Positions 8,409 through 17,368 of a stretch of DNA of 64,000 nucleotides are shown here, one piece after another. The stretch covers positions 930,001 through 994,000 of the forward strand of contig NZ_SWBP01000001.1 in assembly GCF_005116455.1 (NCBI RefSeq), given 5' to 3'. Position numbers and translations under genes: made by a program. The DNA comes from Pedobacter cryophilus (GTDB lineage: Bacteria > Bacteroidota > Bacteroidia > Sphingobacteriales > Sphingobacteriaceae). Under the pieces are notes generated by a model that ran no database searches, had not been told where the DNA came from, and was given only the letters and a program-made list of their open reading frames with translations. Each line of letters opens with the position of its first letter. Positions within the stretch are counted from its first letter, which is position 1.

Positions 8409-11400
8409 ATGAAAAAAACACTATTACTCTTATGTTCATTGTTGATTGCTTTTATAGCTAAATCGCAGGAATCGTACCCTGTAAACGGATCAGGCGATAT
8501 AAGGTCTGGCCAATTTGCCTTTATAAACGCAAACATTGTTGTAAATGCCGATCAAACTATTACTAACGGCGTTTTAATAATTAAAGGTCAAAAAATTGAA
8601 AGCGTGGGTGCTGGACTAGCAGTTCCTAAAGGTTATGTTACTATTGATTTAAAAGGAAAATATATCTATCCTTCTTTAATTGATGCCTTTTCTAGTTATG
8701 GTATCCCCGAAACACCAAGAGCTGTTTTTGCTGGTCGTGGAGTACCCGTTTTTACTTCTACAAAGGAAGGTGCTTATAATTGGAACGAAGCGATAAGACC
8801 CGAAGTTCATGCAAAATCTATATTTAATGTTGATGCTAGAAAAGCTGAAGATTTAAAGAAAAGTGGTTTTGGCGCTGTTAACACGGTGATTAAAGACGGA
8901 ATTGCCAGAGGAACTTCTTTAGCTGTTACTTTAAGTGACGAAAGTGTTAATACAGTTGTTTTGAATGATTTAACTGCTGCAAATTATTCTTTTAATAAAG
9001 GAACCGCAAAAACAAATTATCCAAGCTCATTAATGGGTTCTATTTCTTTATTAAGACAAACTTATTTTGATGCTGCTTGGTACAAAAATCAAAAGAAAGA
9101 ATACAATATTTCTTTAGATGAATTTAACAAAACCCAAAGCTTGCCTCAAATTTTTGATGCAGGAAATTGGGAAGATGTTTTAAGAGCTGATAAAATTGGT
9201 GATGAATTTGGCAAGCAATACATTTTTAAATCAGGCGGAGATGAATACAAAAGAATTGCCGATATAAAAGCAACAAACGGAAGCTTTATTATCCCAATTA
9301 ATTTCCCTAAAGCTTATGATGTAGAAGACCCTGCTGATGCTAAGAATGTAACTTTAGCTCAAATGAAAAATTGGGAATTGGCTCCAACCAATCCTGCTGC
9401 ATTAGAAAAAGCGGGAATTAACTTTGCTATTACCGCAGCAGATTTAGAAAGTCCAAGAGATTTTTGGACTAACTTAAGATTAGCAATTGATTTCGGTTTA
9501 ACCGAAAAACAAGCTTTAAAAGCATTAACAGAAGTACCAGCTAGAATTTTAGGAATTAGCGATAAAGTAGGAACACTTGCAAAAGGAAAAGAAGCTAACT
9601 TCTTGATAACTTCTGATAACCTATTCAAAAAAGAGAATATCATTTTTGAAAACTGGGTACAAGGCAAGCAATACATTGTTGCACAAAAAGACATTAAAGA
9701 TTTAAGAGGAGATTATAACCTTATTATTGCTGGAGTTGGAAATTTAACCCTAAAAATTGGAGGTACAATTAGTGCTTATGATGCAAATATTGAAAGAACT
9801 GGCGCTGATAGTGTTAAAACTAAAGCCAATTTTAACAGAACCGGCGATTTAATTAGTTTATTCTTTGATCTAAAGAAAAACCCTAAAGGCGATGTTCGTT
9901 TAACTGGTTATTTAGATAAAGTTAGTCCTGTTACTTTTAAAGGCGAAGCCGTTTTAGCTGATGGAACCGTAAGTAATTTTACAGCAACATATACCAATCC
10001 TATTAAAGAAAAAGAAAAGAAAGAAGAACCAAAAGGTACTTTAGCTACTGGAAAAGTAATTTATCCATTTGTTGCTTTTGGCGAGGCCGAAGCTCCAAAG
10101 CAAGAAGCTACATTATTTAAAAACGCTACCGTTTGGACTAACGAAAAAGACGGAATTCTACAGAATACTGATGTTTTAGTTGAAGGCGGAAAAATCAAGT
10201 CTATCGGAAAAGGTTTATCAGCCGGAGGCGCAAAAGTAATTGACGCAACTGGAAAGCATTTAACTCCAGGTATTATTGATGAACACTCCCATATCGCTAT
10301 CGCGAGAGGCGTGAACGAAGGAACTCAAGCGGTAACTTCTGAAGTAAGCATTGCTGACGTGGTAGAATCTGAAGATGTAAACATTTACCGTCAGTTAGCC
10401 GGTGGAGTAACAACATCTCATTTATTACATGGTTCGGCAAATCCAATTGGTGGTCAATCTCAATTGATCAAACTACGTTGGGGACAAACACCAGAAGGTT
10501 TGAAATTTGGCGGAAACGAAGGTTTCATCAAGTTTGCCTTAGGAGAAAACGTAAAACAAAGTAACGCTGGAGATTTTAGTACCGTTCGTTTCCCACAAAC
10601 TCGTATGGGGGTTGAGCAAGTTTATGTTGATGCTTTTACCAGAGCTAAAGAATACAGAACGGCTTGGGCTGCATATAATGGCGCTAAAAACAAAACAGGT
10701 TTATCGGCTCCACGACGTGATTTAGAATTAGATTGTTTAGTAGAAATTTTAGAAGGCAAACGTAATATTACTTGTCACTCTTATGTACAATCAGAAATCA
10801 ACATGTTAATGCATGTTGCTGATAGCATGGATTTCAAAATCAGGACTTTTACGCACATTTTAGAAGGCTATAAAATGGCTGATAAAATGGCTGAGAGAGG
10901 AATTGCTGGTTCAACCTTCTCTGATTGGTGGACCTACAAAATGGAAGTTTTTGAAGCCATCCCATATAATGGTAAATTAATGAGCGCTGTTGGTGTGTTA
11001 ACTGGTTTCAATTCTGATGATGCTGAAATGGCTAGAAGACTAAATCAAGAAGCGGGTAAAGCAGTAAAATATGGTAATGTGAGCGAAGAAGAAGCTTTCA
11101 AATTTGTGTCTTTAAACCCTGCTAAGATGTTAAAAATTGATAACAGAGTAGGAAGTGTAAAAGCAGGTAAAGATGCTGACTTAGTGCTTTGGTCTGATAA
11201 TCCACTATCTGTTTATGCCAAAGCCGAAAAAACTTTTGTGGATGGTATCGCCTATTGGGATATCCAAAGAGACGAAGTTAAACGTAAGGAGATGAAAGCA
11301 GAAGAAGCTCGTTTAATCCAAAAAATGTTAGATGCAAAAAATAAAGGAGCTAAAACTCAACGTCCATCTTTAGAGAGAGCGCCACTTTATGATTGCGAAA

Positions 11401-11447
11401 CATTAGAAGGAGATTTTACAGCAAACGGCAGTCATTCACAACATTAA
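8409..11447 (+). CDS. Secreted tandem amidohydrolase-family protein
   Basis: 1012 aa with an N-terminal signal peptide and two imidazolonepropionase-like amidohydrolase modules. The first module (about 30-430) has the flanking beta-sandwich blocks and the terminal 'ALTEVPARILGISDKVGTLAKGKEANF' but no HxH: the spot reads YPSLIDAFSSYG. The second (about 560-1000) has an intact metal site: HSH at 626-628, His790 (ITCHSY), His816 (FTHILEG) and Asp870-871 (NSDDAE). It is therefore one active domain plus one degenerate copy. The substrate is unknown; secreted relatives hydrolyse cyclic imides or dipeptides. An 11-bp gap joins it to the next gene as an operon. Confidence 0.85.
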   Translation: MKKTLLLLCSLLIAFIAKSQESYPVNGSGDIRSGQFAFINANIVVNADQTITNGVLIIKGQKIESVGAGLAVPKGYVTIDLKGKYIYPSLIDAFSSYGIPETPRAVFAGRGVPVFTSTKEGAYNWNEAIRPEVHAKSIFNVDARKAEDLKKSGFGAVNTVIKDGIARGTSLAVTLSDESVNTVVLNDLTAANYSFNKGTAKTNYPSSLMGSISLLRQTYFDAAWYKNQKKEYNISLDEFNKTQSLPQIFDAGNWEDVLRADKIGDEFGKQYIFKSGGDEYKRIADIKATNGSFIIPINFPKAYDVEDPADAKNVTLAQMKNWELAPTNPAALEKAGINFAITAADLESPRDFWTNLRLAIDFGLTEKQALKALTEVPARILGISDKVGTLAKGKEANFLITSDNLFKKENIIFENWVQGKQYIVAQKDIKDLRGDYNLIIAGVGNLTLKIGGTISAYDANIERTGADSVKTKANFNRTGDLISLFFDLKKNPKGDVRLTGYLDKVSPVTFKGEAVLADGTVSNFTATYTNPIKEKEKKEEPKGTLATGKVIYPFVAFGEAEAPKQEATLFKNATVWTNEKDGILQNTDVLVEGGKIKSIGKGLSAGGAKVIDATGKHLTPGIIDEHSHIAIARGVNEGTQAVTSEVSIADVVESEDVNIYRQLAGGVTTSHLLHGSANPIGGQSQLIKLRWGQTPEGLKFGGNEGFIKFALGENVKQSNAGDFSTVRFPQTRMGVEQVYVDAFTRAKEYRTAWAAYNGAKNKTGLSAPRRDLELDCLVEILEGKRNITCHSYVQSEINMLMHVADSMDFKIRTFTHILEGYKMADKMAERGIAGSTFSDWWTYKMEVFEAIPYNGKLMSAVGVLTGFNSDDAEMARRLNQEAGKAVKYGNVSEEEAFKFVSLNPAKMLKIDNRVGSVKAGKDADLVLWSDNPLSVYAKAEKTFVDGIAYWDIQRDEVKRKEMKAEEARLIQKMLDAKNKGAKTQRPSLERAPLYDCETLEGDFTANGSHSQH

Positions 11448-11458
11448 TCAGCTAAATC

Positions 11459-12769
11459 ATGAAAAAAATTATATATCAATTCATCGCATTAAGTTTGGCA
11501 AGTACATCGGTATTTGCACAAGCCAACATTTATCCAGCTAAAAAACAAGCGGGTACTTTTGCCATAGTTGGCGGAACCATACATGTAGGTAACGGCAAGG
11601 TAATCCAAAACGGAACCGTCGTTTTTGCAAACGGAAAAATAACTTCGGTTAAAGAAGGAAACGTAGCTCCGCAAAATGTAACTGTCGTAAATGCAGCCGG
11701 AAAGCACATTTATCCAGGTTTTATCGCTCCATCAAACAGTTTAGGTTTGGTAGATGTAGAATCAGTAAGAGCAACCAGAGATGCCCAAGAAGTGGGAAGC
11801 ATCAATCCACATGTAAGGTCCTTAATTGCTTACAATACCGATTCACGAGTAATTGCAACCGTACGTTCTAACGGAACTTTATTATCTCAGGTAACGCCAG
11901 AAGGCGGCTTGGTTTCAGGCACTTCATCAATTGTACAATTAGATGCTTGGAATTGGGAAGATGCCGCTTACGTAAAAGATAACGGGTTACATTTCAATTG
12001 GCCTTCATCAGCCGCTGGTGGCGGTGGTGGACGTAGATTTGGCGGCCCAGTACTTTCTGAAGAAGCCATAAAAGAACGTTATCAAAAGCAATTATTAGAG
12101 TTAAAAAGCTATTTTGCTCAAGCAAAAGCTTATGCCGATACCGATAAGCCAGAGATTATGAATGCCCGTTTTGAAGCCATGAAAGGTTTATTTAACGGTG
12201 CTAAAAAAGCCTTTGTAAAAGTAAATCGCCAAAAAGACATCATTATTGCCGTTCAGTTTTTTGAAGAATTTGGAATTAAGCCCGTTTTAGTAGGTGCCGA
12301 AGAAGCTGTTGATGTTACAAGTTTCTTAAAAGAACATAACATTCCGGTAATCATTTACCAAAGTCAATCGTTACCAGGTAATGACGACGATGATGTGTAT
12401 TTACCTTATAAAAACGCTAAAATTTTGCATGATGCTGGTGTTTTAATCGCCATGAGTGTTGATGGTTATTGGCAACAACGCAATCTGCCATTTATGGCTG
12501 GTACAGCTGCTGCTTATGGCTTAACTAAAGAAGAAGCACTGGCAATTATCACTTCCAATACCGCAAAAATATTGGGGATTGATAAAACTACCGGAACCAT
12601 AGAAGAAGGGAAAGACGCTAACATTATCATATCAGAAGGCGATGCCTTAGATATGCGTACCAATAACGTAACCAGAGCTTTTATTCAAGGCCGAGACGTT
12701 AATTTAGATAACGTTCAAAAACAATTATACAAGCGTTACGCAGATAAATATGGCATCAAAGCCGATTAA
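11459..12769 (+). CDS. Secreted amidohydrolase-like protein, metal site degenerate
   Basis: 436 aa with signal peptide (cleavage after VFAQA) and a single amidohydrolase-type module. The opening beta-sandwich (GGTIHVGNGKVIQNGTVVF) and the closing 'GLTKEEALAIITSNTAKILG' block are typical. The strand that normally carries HxH reads YPGFIAPSNSLG, and the later His ligands are also missing, leaving only the Asp in AMSVDGYW. It probably acts as a partner subunit of the preceding protein rather than an enzyme by itself. That pairing is inferred from the 11-bp spacing and shared architecture. Confidence 0.8.
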   Translation: MKKIIYQFIALSLASTSVFAQANIYPAKKQAGTFAIVGGTIHVGNGKVIQNGTVVFANGKITSVKEGNVAPQNVTVVNAAGKHIYPGFIAPSNSLGLVDVESVRATRDAQEVGSINPHVRSLIAYNTDSRVIATVRSNGTLLSQVTPEGGLVSGTSSIVQLDAWNWEDAAYVKDNGLHFNWPSSAAGGGGGRRFGGPVLSEEAIKERYQKQLLELKSYFAQAKAYADTDKPEIMNARFEAMKGLFNGAKKAFVKVNRQKDIIIAVQFFEEFGIKPVLVGAEEAVDVTSFLKEHNIPVIIYQSQSLPGNDDDDVYLPYKNAKILHDAGVLIAMSVDGYWQQRNLPFMAGTAAAYGLTKEEALAIITSNTAKILGIDKTTGTIEEGKDANIIISEGDALDMRTNNVTRAFIQGRDVNLDNVQKQLYKRYADKYGIKAD

Positions 12770-12800
12770 TTTTTGAAAAGCAAATGCAGTATTTCATTAC

Positions 12801-12880
12801 AACCGCTAGTCCCGTTTTCTGCTTTATTTTTTGTTTGTCTAAAAACAAACAAAAAGATACCGCTGCCAACCGGGTTTAGA
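12801..12880 (-). ncRNA. Dispersed structured repeat, Flavo-1-like (copy 1)
   Basis: An 80-bp element whose minus strand shows CCCG...GGCAGCGGTATC, then complementary arms TTTTTGTTTG and CAAACAAAAA, then CGGGACTAGC. It closes as a long stem (CCCG with CGGG outside). The second copy, in the opposite orientation, is at 27591-27680 and shares CGGGACTAGC and the T-rich/A-rich hairpin. The pattern resembles the Flavo-1 class of repeated intergenic RNAs described in Bacteroidota, recalled from memory and not verified. Confidence 0.5.
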
Positions 12881-12908
12881 TACTAAAGCTTTTGCAATAA
12901 ACTCAAAC

Positions 12909-12946
12909 AAAAAATCCTCTTAGATACGTTCTAGGAGGATTTTTTG
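12909..12946 (+). terminator. Terminator downstream of the amidohydrolase pair
   Basis: AAAAATCCTCTTAG pairs with CTAGGAGGATTTTT (one G-U pair) and ends in a T tract. It lies about 140 bp after the operon, beyond the structured repeat at 12801-12880. Confidence 0.75.
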
Positions 12947-13080
12947 TTTTAGAACATCTTGCCCAACTCTGTGAACTTTTCGCCCTCTGTGGATAAAAGA
13001 AAATCAAAGATTACAGAGCTTTAAAAATTCGTGTCATTCGTGAAATTCGTGGCAAAAAAATAAAACACCTAGCAAAAAAA

Positions 13081-14025
13081 TTATTTAAAGAAAACCTCCG
13101 TAGCTCCATATCCAAATTTCTCTTTTCGGGCATCCATAAATGTCTTCACTTGAGGATGCTTACTTACTATTTTATGAATCTCGTGACGTAATGATCCATT
13201 CCCAGCACCATGAATAAATACAATACTTTCTAATTTATGAACAATAGCGGCATCTAAATTTTTTCTGAAATGGTCTAGTTGTATCTGCATCATTTCTTGT
13301 TTATCTAAGAAATCATGGTCGTCTCTTAATTTTTCAATATGCAAATCCACCTCTTTTGCCGGCTTTTCAATGGCTTGTTTTTCTTCCGAAGATTTAAAAA
13401 AGCTTTCTTTAATTTTTTCGGCGTTTAAAACCAATTCAGGTTCATCCAACCTAAACAACCAACCTTGTTGCTTAATTAATGGCGTAAGTTGTTTACTACC
13501 CGAAAAATCTTTAGCTCTAAACTTCATGTCAAATACCAAAGGTTTTACCAAAGGCTTATTTAATGAAGTGTAAAACAAAGCCTGAAAATGGAAAGTTGGC
13601 CATAAATCTAACTCCGCTAAAGAAGCAGAAAATACTTTTGTAGAACTTTGGGCGGCAACTATCCCAGAAAACTCCCCTTTAAAAATTGCTGCTAAATTTG
13701 TTTTTAAAGTCGCTAAAAGCTGATAAGAAGTTTCATTAATGATATAAAAATGAACAACTGATCCTTTATTTAAATCGGGAATAGCGGCTGCAAAAACTCC
13801 TTTTTCTATAAAATTCACTCCATTAGAAGCGGTTTCAGTAGTGGTTTTTTCAAAAGATGGATTAGAAGAATGCCCGTGAACCCTAGTCAGGTTATTAACC
13901 ATTACCGGAATTTCAAAATCATCTTCACCAGTTACGCCCACCATTTCATCATTAAAAATTTTAGTGATGTATCCTTCTCTTCTTTCGTCTACAAAGCGTA
14001 CAAACTCTCCTAATTGGTATTTCAT
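13081..14025 (-). CDS. DUF2027 protein with C-terminal Smr domain
   Basis: 314 aa. Residues 1-50 form a small beta domain (GEFVRFVDERREGYITKIF). The middle matches the Bacteroidota-specific DUF2027 fold. Residues about 225-314 are a Smr domain with the LDxH-type strand VDLHIEKL and the signature IVFIHGAGNGSLRHEI, as in MutS2. Smr domains bind or nick branched DNA or cleave RNA at stalled ribosomes. The function of the DUF2027 fusion is not established. It is monocistronic, with its start facing the structured RNA region at 14091-14233. Confidence 0.88.
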   Translation of the reverse strand: MKYQLGEFVRFVDERREGYITKIFNDEMVGVTGEDDFEIPVMVNNLTRVHGHSSNPSFEKTTTETASNGVNFIEKGVFAAAIPDLNKGSVVHFYIINETSYQLLATLKTNLAAIFKGEFSGIVAAQSSTKVFSASLAELDLWPTFHFQALFYTSLNKPLVKPLVFDMKFRAKDFSGSKQLTPLIKQQGWLFRLDEPELVLNAEKIKESFFKSSEEKQAIEKPAKEVDLHIEKLRDDHDFLDKQEMMQIQLDHFRKNLDAAIVHKLESIVFIHGAGNGSLRHEIHKIVSKHPQVKTFMDARKEKFGYGATEVFFK

Positions 14026-14077
14026 TTAAAAAAATATTAGCCACAAAGATGAGAAATTATCACCTGTTTAAATTTAT

Positions 14078-14085
14078 TATATTTG
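14078..14085 (+). promoter_or_regulatory. Candidate -7 element of the intergenic RNA
   Basis: TATATTTG fits TAnnTTTG exactly. The predicted start, 6-7 nt downstream, coincides with the first base pair of the closing stem of the RNA at 14091-14233. No matching -33 element is visible. Confidence 0.45.
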
Positions 14086-14090
14086 AATTA

Positions 14091-14233
14091 GCCGAAAAGG
14101 AGTTTGAACTTTTGAGGCCGCAAAATGCGATCTCAAAGGATTGAAGAGACCCCCAATCTGTCAGTTCTCTCAAGCCAAGCGTTTAATTGATTCATAAATA
14201 AAAAGTCTTCTCTAAACTCTTTTAAGATTCGGG
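14091..14233 (+). ncRNA. Candidate structured non-coding RNA, class unknown
   Basis: About 143 nt with no ORF. The ends pair: CCGAA with TTCGG (14092-14096, 14228-14232), then AAAGGAGTTT with AAACTCTTTT. Enclosed are a hairpin TTTGAG...CTCAAA with inner GCA/TGC (14111-14137) and a second, TTGA-AGAGA with TCTCTCAA (14141-14172 region). The 5' end matches the start expected from the TATATTTG element. The long closing stem recalls 6S RNA, but the interior looks like a multibranch junction, so I do not assign a family. It could alternatively be the 5' leader of the metallopeptidase gene. Confidence 0.45.
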
Positions 14234-14320
14234 TATAACAAAAAAATAGGTGGTATCATTTTTGAATTAGAACGTTAAAATAAAATTCTCAAATTATTTT
14301 AACCCATAAATTTAAAACAC

Positions 14321-15169
14321 ATGAAATGGTTAGGTCGTAAGCAAAGTGATAATTTTGAAACAGGCGGTGGTGGAGGTGGAAAAGGCCTAGCTATTGGCGG
14401 AATTGGAACTGTTATAGTGGTAATTATTGGTTTAATTATGGGTAAAAGCCCTGGTGAATTATTAAACCAAGTACAAAATGCTGCTCAAACAGAGCAAACT
14501 AATACCAATCCAGATCAGGCAAATTTATCTGAAGCAGAGCAATTTACTAGGGTAGTTTTGCAAGACACTGAAGATGTTTGGAACCAATTATTTAAAGACA
14601 TGGGAGAGCAATACAAAGAACCTAAATTGCTTTCTTTTAAAAACAGTGTTCAATCGGCATGTGGTTCGGCAGGTTCTCAAACTGGTCCGTTTTATTGCCC
14701 CGCAGATGAAAGAGTTTATATTGATGTTTCATTTTACGATGATTTAAAAAACAAATTTAATGCTCCCGGAGATTTTGCCATGGCTTATGTAATTGCGCAT
14801 GAAGTAGGGCATCACGTTCAAAACTTGATGGGTACTACCCAAAAACTCGATGAAGCAAGAGGAAGAGTGAGCGAGAAAGAGTACAATAAATTATCTGTGA
14901 TGCTAGAATTACAAGCCGATTTTTATGCAGGTGTTTGGGCTCATCATGCACAAAGAACTAAAGATATTTTAGAAGAAGGGGATATTGAAGAAGCTTTAAA
15001 CGCTGCAACAGCCATAGGTGATGATAAGTTACAAAAACAGGGACAAGGTTATGTGGTACCTGATGCTTTTACTCATGGAACTTCTGCCCAAAGAATGAGA
15101 TGGTTTAAAAAAGGTTTTGAAACTGGAGATGTTAAACAGGGCGACACTTTTAATGCTTCTGACCTTTAA
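14321..15169 (+). CDS. YpfJ-type neutral zinc metallopeptidase
   Basis: 282 aa. A Gly-rich cytoplasmic start (GGGGGGKGLAIGGIGT) precedes one membrane helix (about 28-42), then the extracytoplasmic protease domain. The zinc motif HEVGHH is near residues 161-166, preceded by 'FYCPADERVYIDVSFYDDL' and followed by the third-ligand region 'LELQADFYAGVWAHHA'. The closing 'HGTSAQRMRWFKKGF' block is also typical. Family members are single-pass membrane putative proteases whose substrates are unknown. Confidence 0.9.
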   Translation: MKWLGRKQSDNFETGGGGGGKGLAIGGIGTVIVVIIGLIMGKSPGELLNQVQNAAQTEQTNTNPDQANLSEAEQFTRVVLQDTEDVWNQLFKDMGEQYKEPKLLSFKNSVQSACGSAGSQTGPFYCPADERVYIDVSFYDDLKNKFNAPGDFAMAYVIAHEVGHHVQNLMGTTQKLDEARGRVSEKEYNKLSVMLELQADFYAGVWAHHAQRTKDILEEGDIEEALNAATAIGDDKLQKQGQGYVVPDAFTHGTSAQRMRWFKKGFETGDVKQGDTFNASDL

Positions 15170-15213
15170 AATCAGGTAGCCCACTTGATTTTATATTTTT
15201 TACTTATTTGCAC

Positions 15214-15292
15214 TATTTTTGAAAAATAAACGGGGGTGAAATGGCAGCGCCCCGCTTTTTGCGGGGACTAAAATGAAACACCCGACTATCGG
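15214..15292 (+). promoter_or_regulatory. Promoter plus structured 5' leader of the Nudix gene
   Basis: TATTTTTG (15214-15221) fits the -7 consensus. About 10 nt later a structured leader begins. Outer stem GGGTG/CACCC (15234-15238 with 15279-15283) encloses hairpin CCCCGC-TTTTT-GCGGGG (15250-15266) with purine-rich internal loops. The CACCCG arm can instead form hairpin CCGA-CTA-TCGG (15282-15292), so two folds are mutually exclusive. The ATG of the Nudix gene follows at 15334. I recognise no known riboswitch class. Confidence 0.4.
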
Positions 15293-15333
15293 AAGTAATA
15301 AATGACGAACTTTGCTTTTCAAAAATTAAAAAT

Positions 15334-15882
15334 ATGAGTGAACAAAACCCTTGGACCATTCTAGAGAGTAAAATAATATATCAAAACCCCTGGATAAGTT
15401 TAACCGAACATCAAGTTTTGAATCCATCAGGCGGAAAAGGGATTTATGGCGAAGTACATTTTGAAAATTACGCTATCGGCATTATTGCTATTGATGAAGA
15501 TGATATGATTTGGCTGGTTGGGCAGTACCGTTTTCCTTTAAAACAATACAGTTGGGAATTGCCAGAAGGTGGTGGTCCGTTAGGTGGAAACCCCTTAGAT
15601 TCGGCAAAAAGAGAGCTTTTAGAAGAGACGGGTTTAGTCGCTAAAGAGTGGACTGAGGTTTTAAGAATGCATTTATCTAACTCGGTAAGTGATGAGTTAG
15701 GGATTTTATACCTAGCCAAAGATTTTGAACAATTTGAAGCTGAGCCAGAAGAAACCGAACAACTGGAAGTGAAAAAAATTCTATTTGATGAAGCATTTGC
15801 TATGGTAATGAACGGAGAAATTACCGATTCTTTAAGTGTTGCGGGCATTTTAAAGGTTAAGCTGATGCGAGAAGGTTTTTAA
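15334..15882 (+). CDS. Nudix hydrolase, ADP-ribose pyrophosphatase-like
   Basis: 182 aa. The fold resembles NudF/ADP-sugar pyrophosphatases: 'WLVGQYRFPLKQYSWELPEGG' leads into the Nudix box. The core REL-LEETGL part of the box is intact, but the upstream Glu expected seven residues before REL is Gly (GGNPLDSAKRELLEETG). The other catalytic Glu residues remain, so activity is likely but may be altered. Substrate is probably ADP-ribose or a nucleotide sugar. It precedes plsC by 22 bp and may share a transcript. Confidence 0.88.
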   Translation: MSEQNPWTILESKIIYQNPWISLTEHQVLNPSGGKGIYGEVHFENYAIGIIAIDEDDMIWLVGQYRFPLKQYSWELPEGGGPLGGNPLDSAKRELLEETGLVAKEWTEVLRMHLSNSVSDELGILYLAKDFEQFEAEPEETEQLEVKKILFDEAFAMVMNGEITDSLSVAGILKVKLMREGF

Positions 15883-15904
15883 TCTATAAGTTTATATTTG
15901 CATC

Positions 15905-16639
15905 ATGAATAAAATAATAGGACACCTATTAAGCCCGCTACATCATTTTTTGTTCTTTTTTGTTCTTTGTGTTTTTCAGCCCATACAGTGGGTGAGTTTA
16001 AAATTAGGCGGTTATAAAGCGCATAAGAAATCTGTTGATGTGATGAATTTCTTTTTGTTGTTTTCTTACTATGCCTTAGGATGTAGTATTAAATTTAAAA
16101 TGACCGAACAATTGCCTAAGAACCGACCTATAATTTTTGTGGCAAACCATCAAAGCATGTATGATATTCCGCCGCTAATTTGGTTTTTGAGAGATTATCA
16201 CGCAAAATTTATCTCCAAAATAGAGCTCACTAAAAATATTCCTTCTATTTCCTTTAACCTCAGACATGGCGGAGGAGCCAATATTGATAGAAAAGATTCT
16301 AAACAAGCCGTTGGTGAAATTTTAAAATTGGGCGAACGGATGCATAAAAATAATTGGTCGGCATTGATTTTTGCCGAAGGTACCCGTTCAAAAGATGGCA
16401 AAATGAAAGATTTTCAGGTAGGAGGAATTGCCACTATCTTAAAAAAAGCACCTAATGCTTTAATTGTTCCGGTGGCTATAGAAAACTCTTGGAAAATAGT
16501 GAGAAATGGCTTGCTGTGGCTTGATGCTTTTCACCCCGTAAAATTTACCGTTCTAAAACCTATAGAGCCAGCAGGAAAGCCTTTTGAAGACAGCGTGAAA
16601 GAAGCAGAAATGGCAGTAAAAGCCATAGTGGAAGCTTAA
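15905..16639 (+). CDS. plsC: 1-acyl-sn-glycerol-3-phosphate acyltransferase
   Basis: 244-aa membrane-associated acyltransferase that makes phosphatidic acid from lysophosphatidate. Motif I NHQSMYD (HX4D) is near residues 80-86, 'GGGANIDRKDSKQA' follows, and motif III FAEGTRSKDG is present. One N-terminal hydrophobic helix is seen (about 12-33). A TATATTTG element (15893-15900) lies directly in front of the ATG and may give an internal promoter. The stop overlaps by 4 bp with that of the convergent regulator gene. Confidence 0.93.
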   Translation: MNKIIGHLLSPLHHFLFFFVLCVFQPIQWVSLKLGGYKAHKKSVDVMNFFLLFSYYALGCSIKFKMTEQLPKNRPIIFVANHQSMYDIPPLIWFLRDYHAKFISKIELTKNIPSISFNLRHGGGANIDRKDSKQAVGEILKLGERMHKNNWSALIFAEGTRSKDGKMKDFQVGGIATILKKAPNALIVPVAIENSWKIVRNGLLWLDAFHPVKFTVLKPIEPAGKPFEDSVKEAEMAVKAIVEA

Positions 16640-17367
16640 ATATTCTTATCCTCAATCATTTTGAAGAAATAATCTCGGTGCGTATCTCCAATAGGAATAA
16701 CTTTGTCTTTTATAAAAATACGGCTTCGCTCTATACTTTCTATTTTATCTAAAGCTACAATGTATGATTTATGCACTCGCACAAATAAATGATCAGGCAA
16801 GGCTTCATCAATTTTTTTCATGCTTTGCAGCGTAATAATTCTTTCTTTTTGGGTGTAAATGGAGATATAATCTTTTAAGCCTTCTATAAAGAGAATATCA
16901 TCTAAGTAAATTTTCTGAATTTTATATTCGGTTTTTACAAAAATAAAGTTGTGCGCAACAGGAATTGGAGCAGCAACTTGGGTTTCTATTACGGTTGCTT
17001 GCGCAGGGGTACTACATAATAATTCTTTTGCTTTTTGTGCGGCTTTGTAAAACCGGTCAAATGCTATGGGTTTTAATAAATAATCTACCACATTTAATTC
17101 ATAACCATCTAAAGCGTATTGAGAATAAGCGGTAGTTAAAATCACTTTGCATTTTCCGTTAGCAATTTTTAAAAATTGAATACCGGTTAACTCAGGCATT
17201 TGAACATCCAAAAAAACCAAATCTATATCTCCTTCTTGCACTGCAGAAAGTGCTTCAATAGGGTTTTGGTAGCTTTTAACTAAAGATAGAAATGGGATTT
17301 TGGAGATGTAATCTTCTAAAATATCTATTGCTAAAGGCTCATCATCTACTACCAAACATTTGATCAT
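16636..17367 (-). CDS. LytTR-family response regulator
   Basis: 243 aa. An N-terminal receiver domain (1-120) has the acidic pair VDDEP, phosphoacceptor Asp in DLVFLDVQMPELTG (about residue 55) and the conserved Lys in LLKPIAF. The C-terminal LytTR DNA-binding domain (about 143-240) has 'IFVKTEYKIQKIYLDDILFIEGLKDYISIYT' style blocks and 'FVRVHKSYIVALDKIESIE'. It sits one base downstream of its partner histidine kinase. Such pairs in this phylum control envelope or metabolic genes; the target here is unknown. Confidence 0.94.
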   Translation of the reverse strand: MIKCLVVDDEPLAIDILEDYISKIPFLSLVKSYQNPIEALSAVQEGDIDLVFLDVQMPELTGIQFLKIANGKCKVILTTAYSQYALDGYELNVVDYLLKPIAFDRFYKAAQKAKELLCSTPAQATVIETQVAAPIPVAHNFIFVKTEYKIQKIYLDDILFIEGLKDYISIYTQKERIITLQSMKKIDEALPDHLFVRVHKSYIVALDKIESIERSRIFIKDKVIPIGDTHRDYFFKMIEDKNI

Positions 17368-17368
17368 G

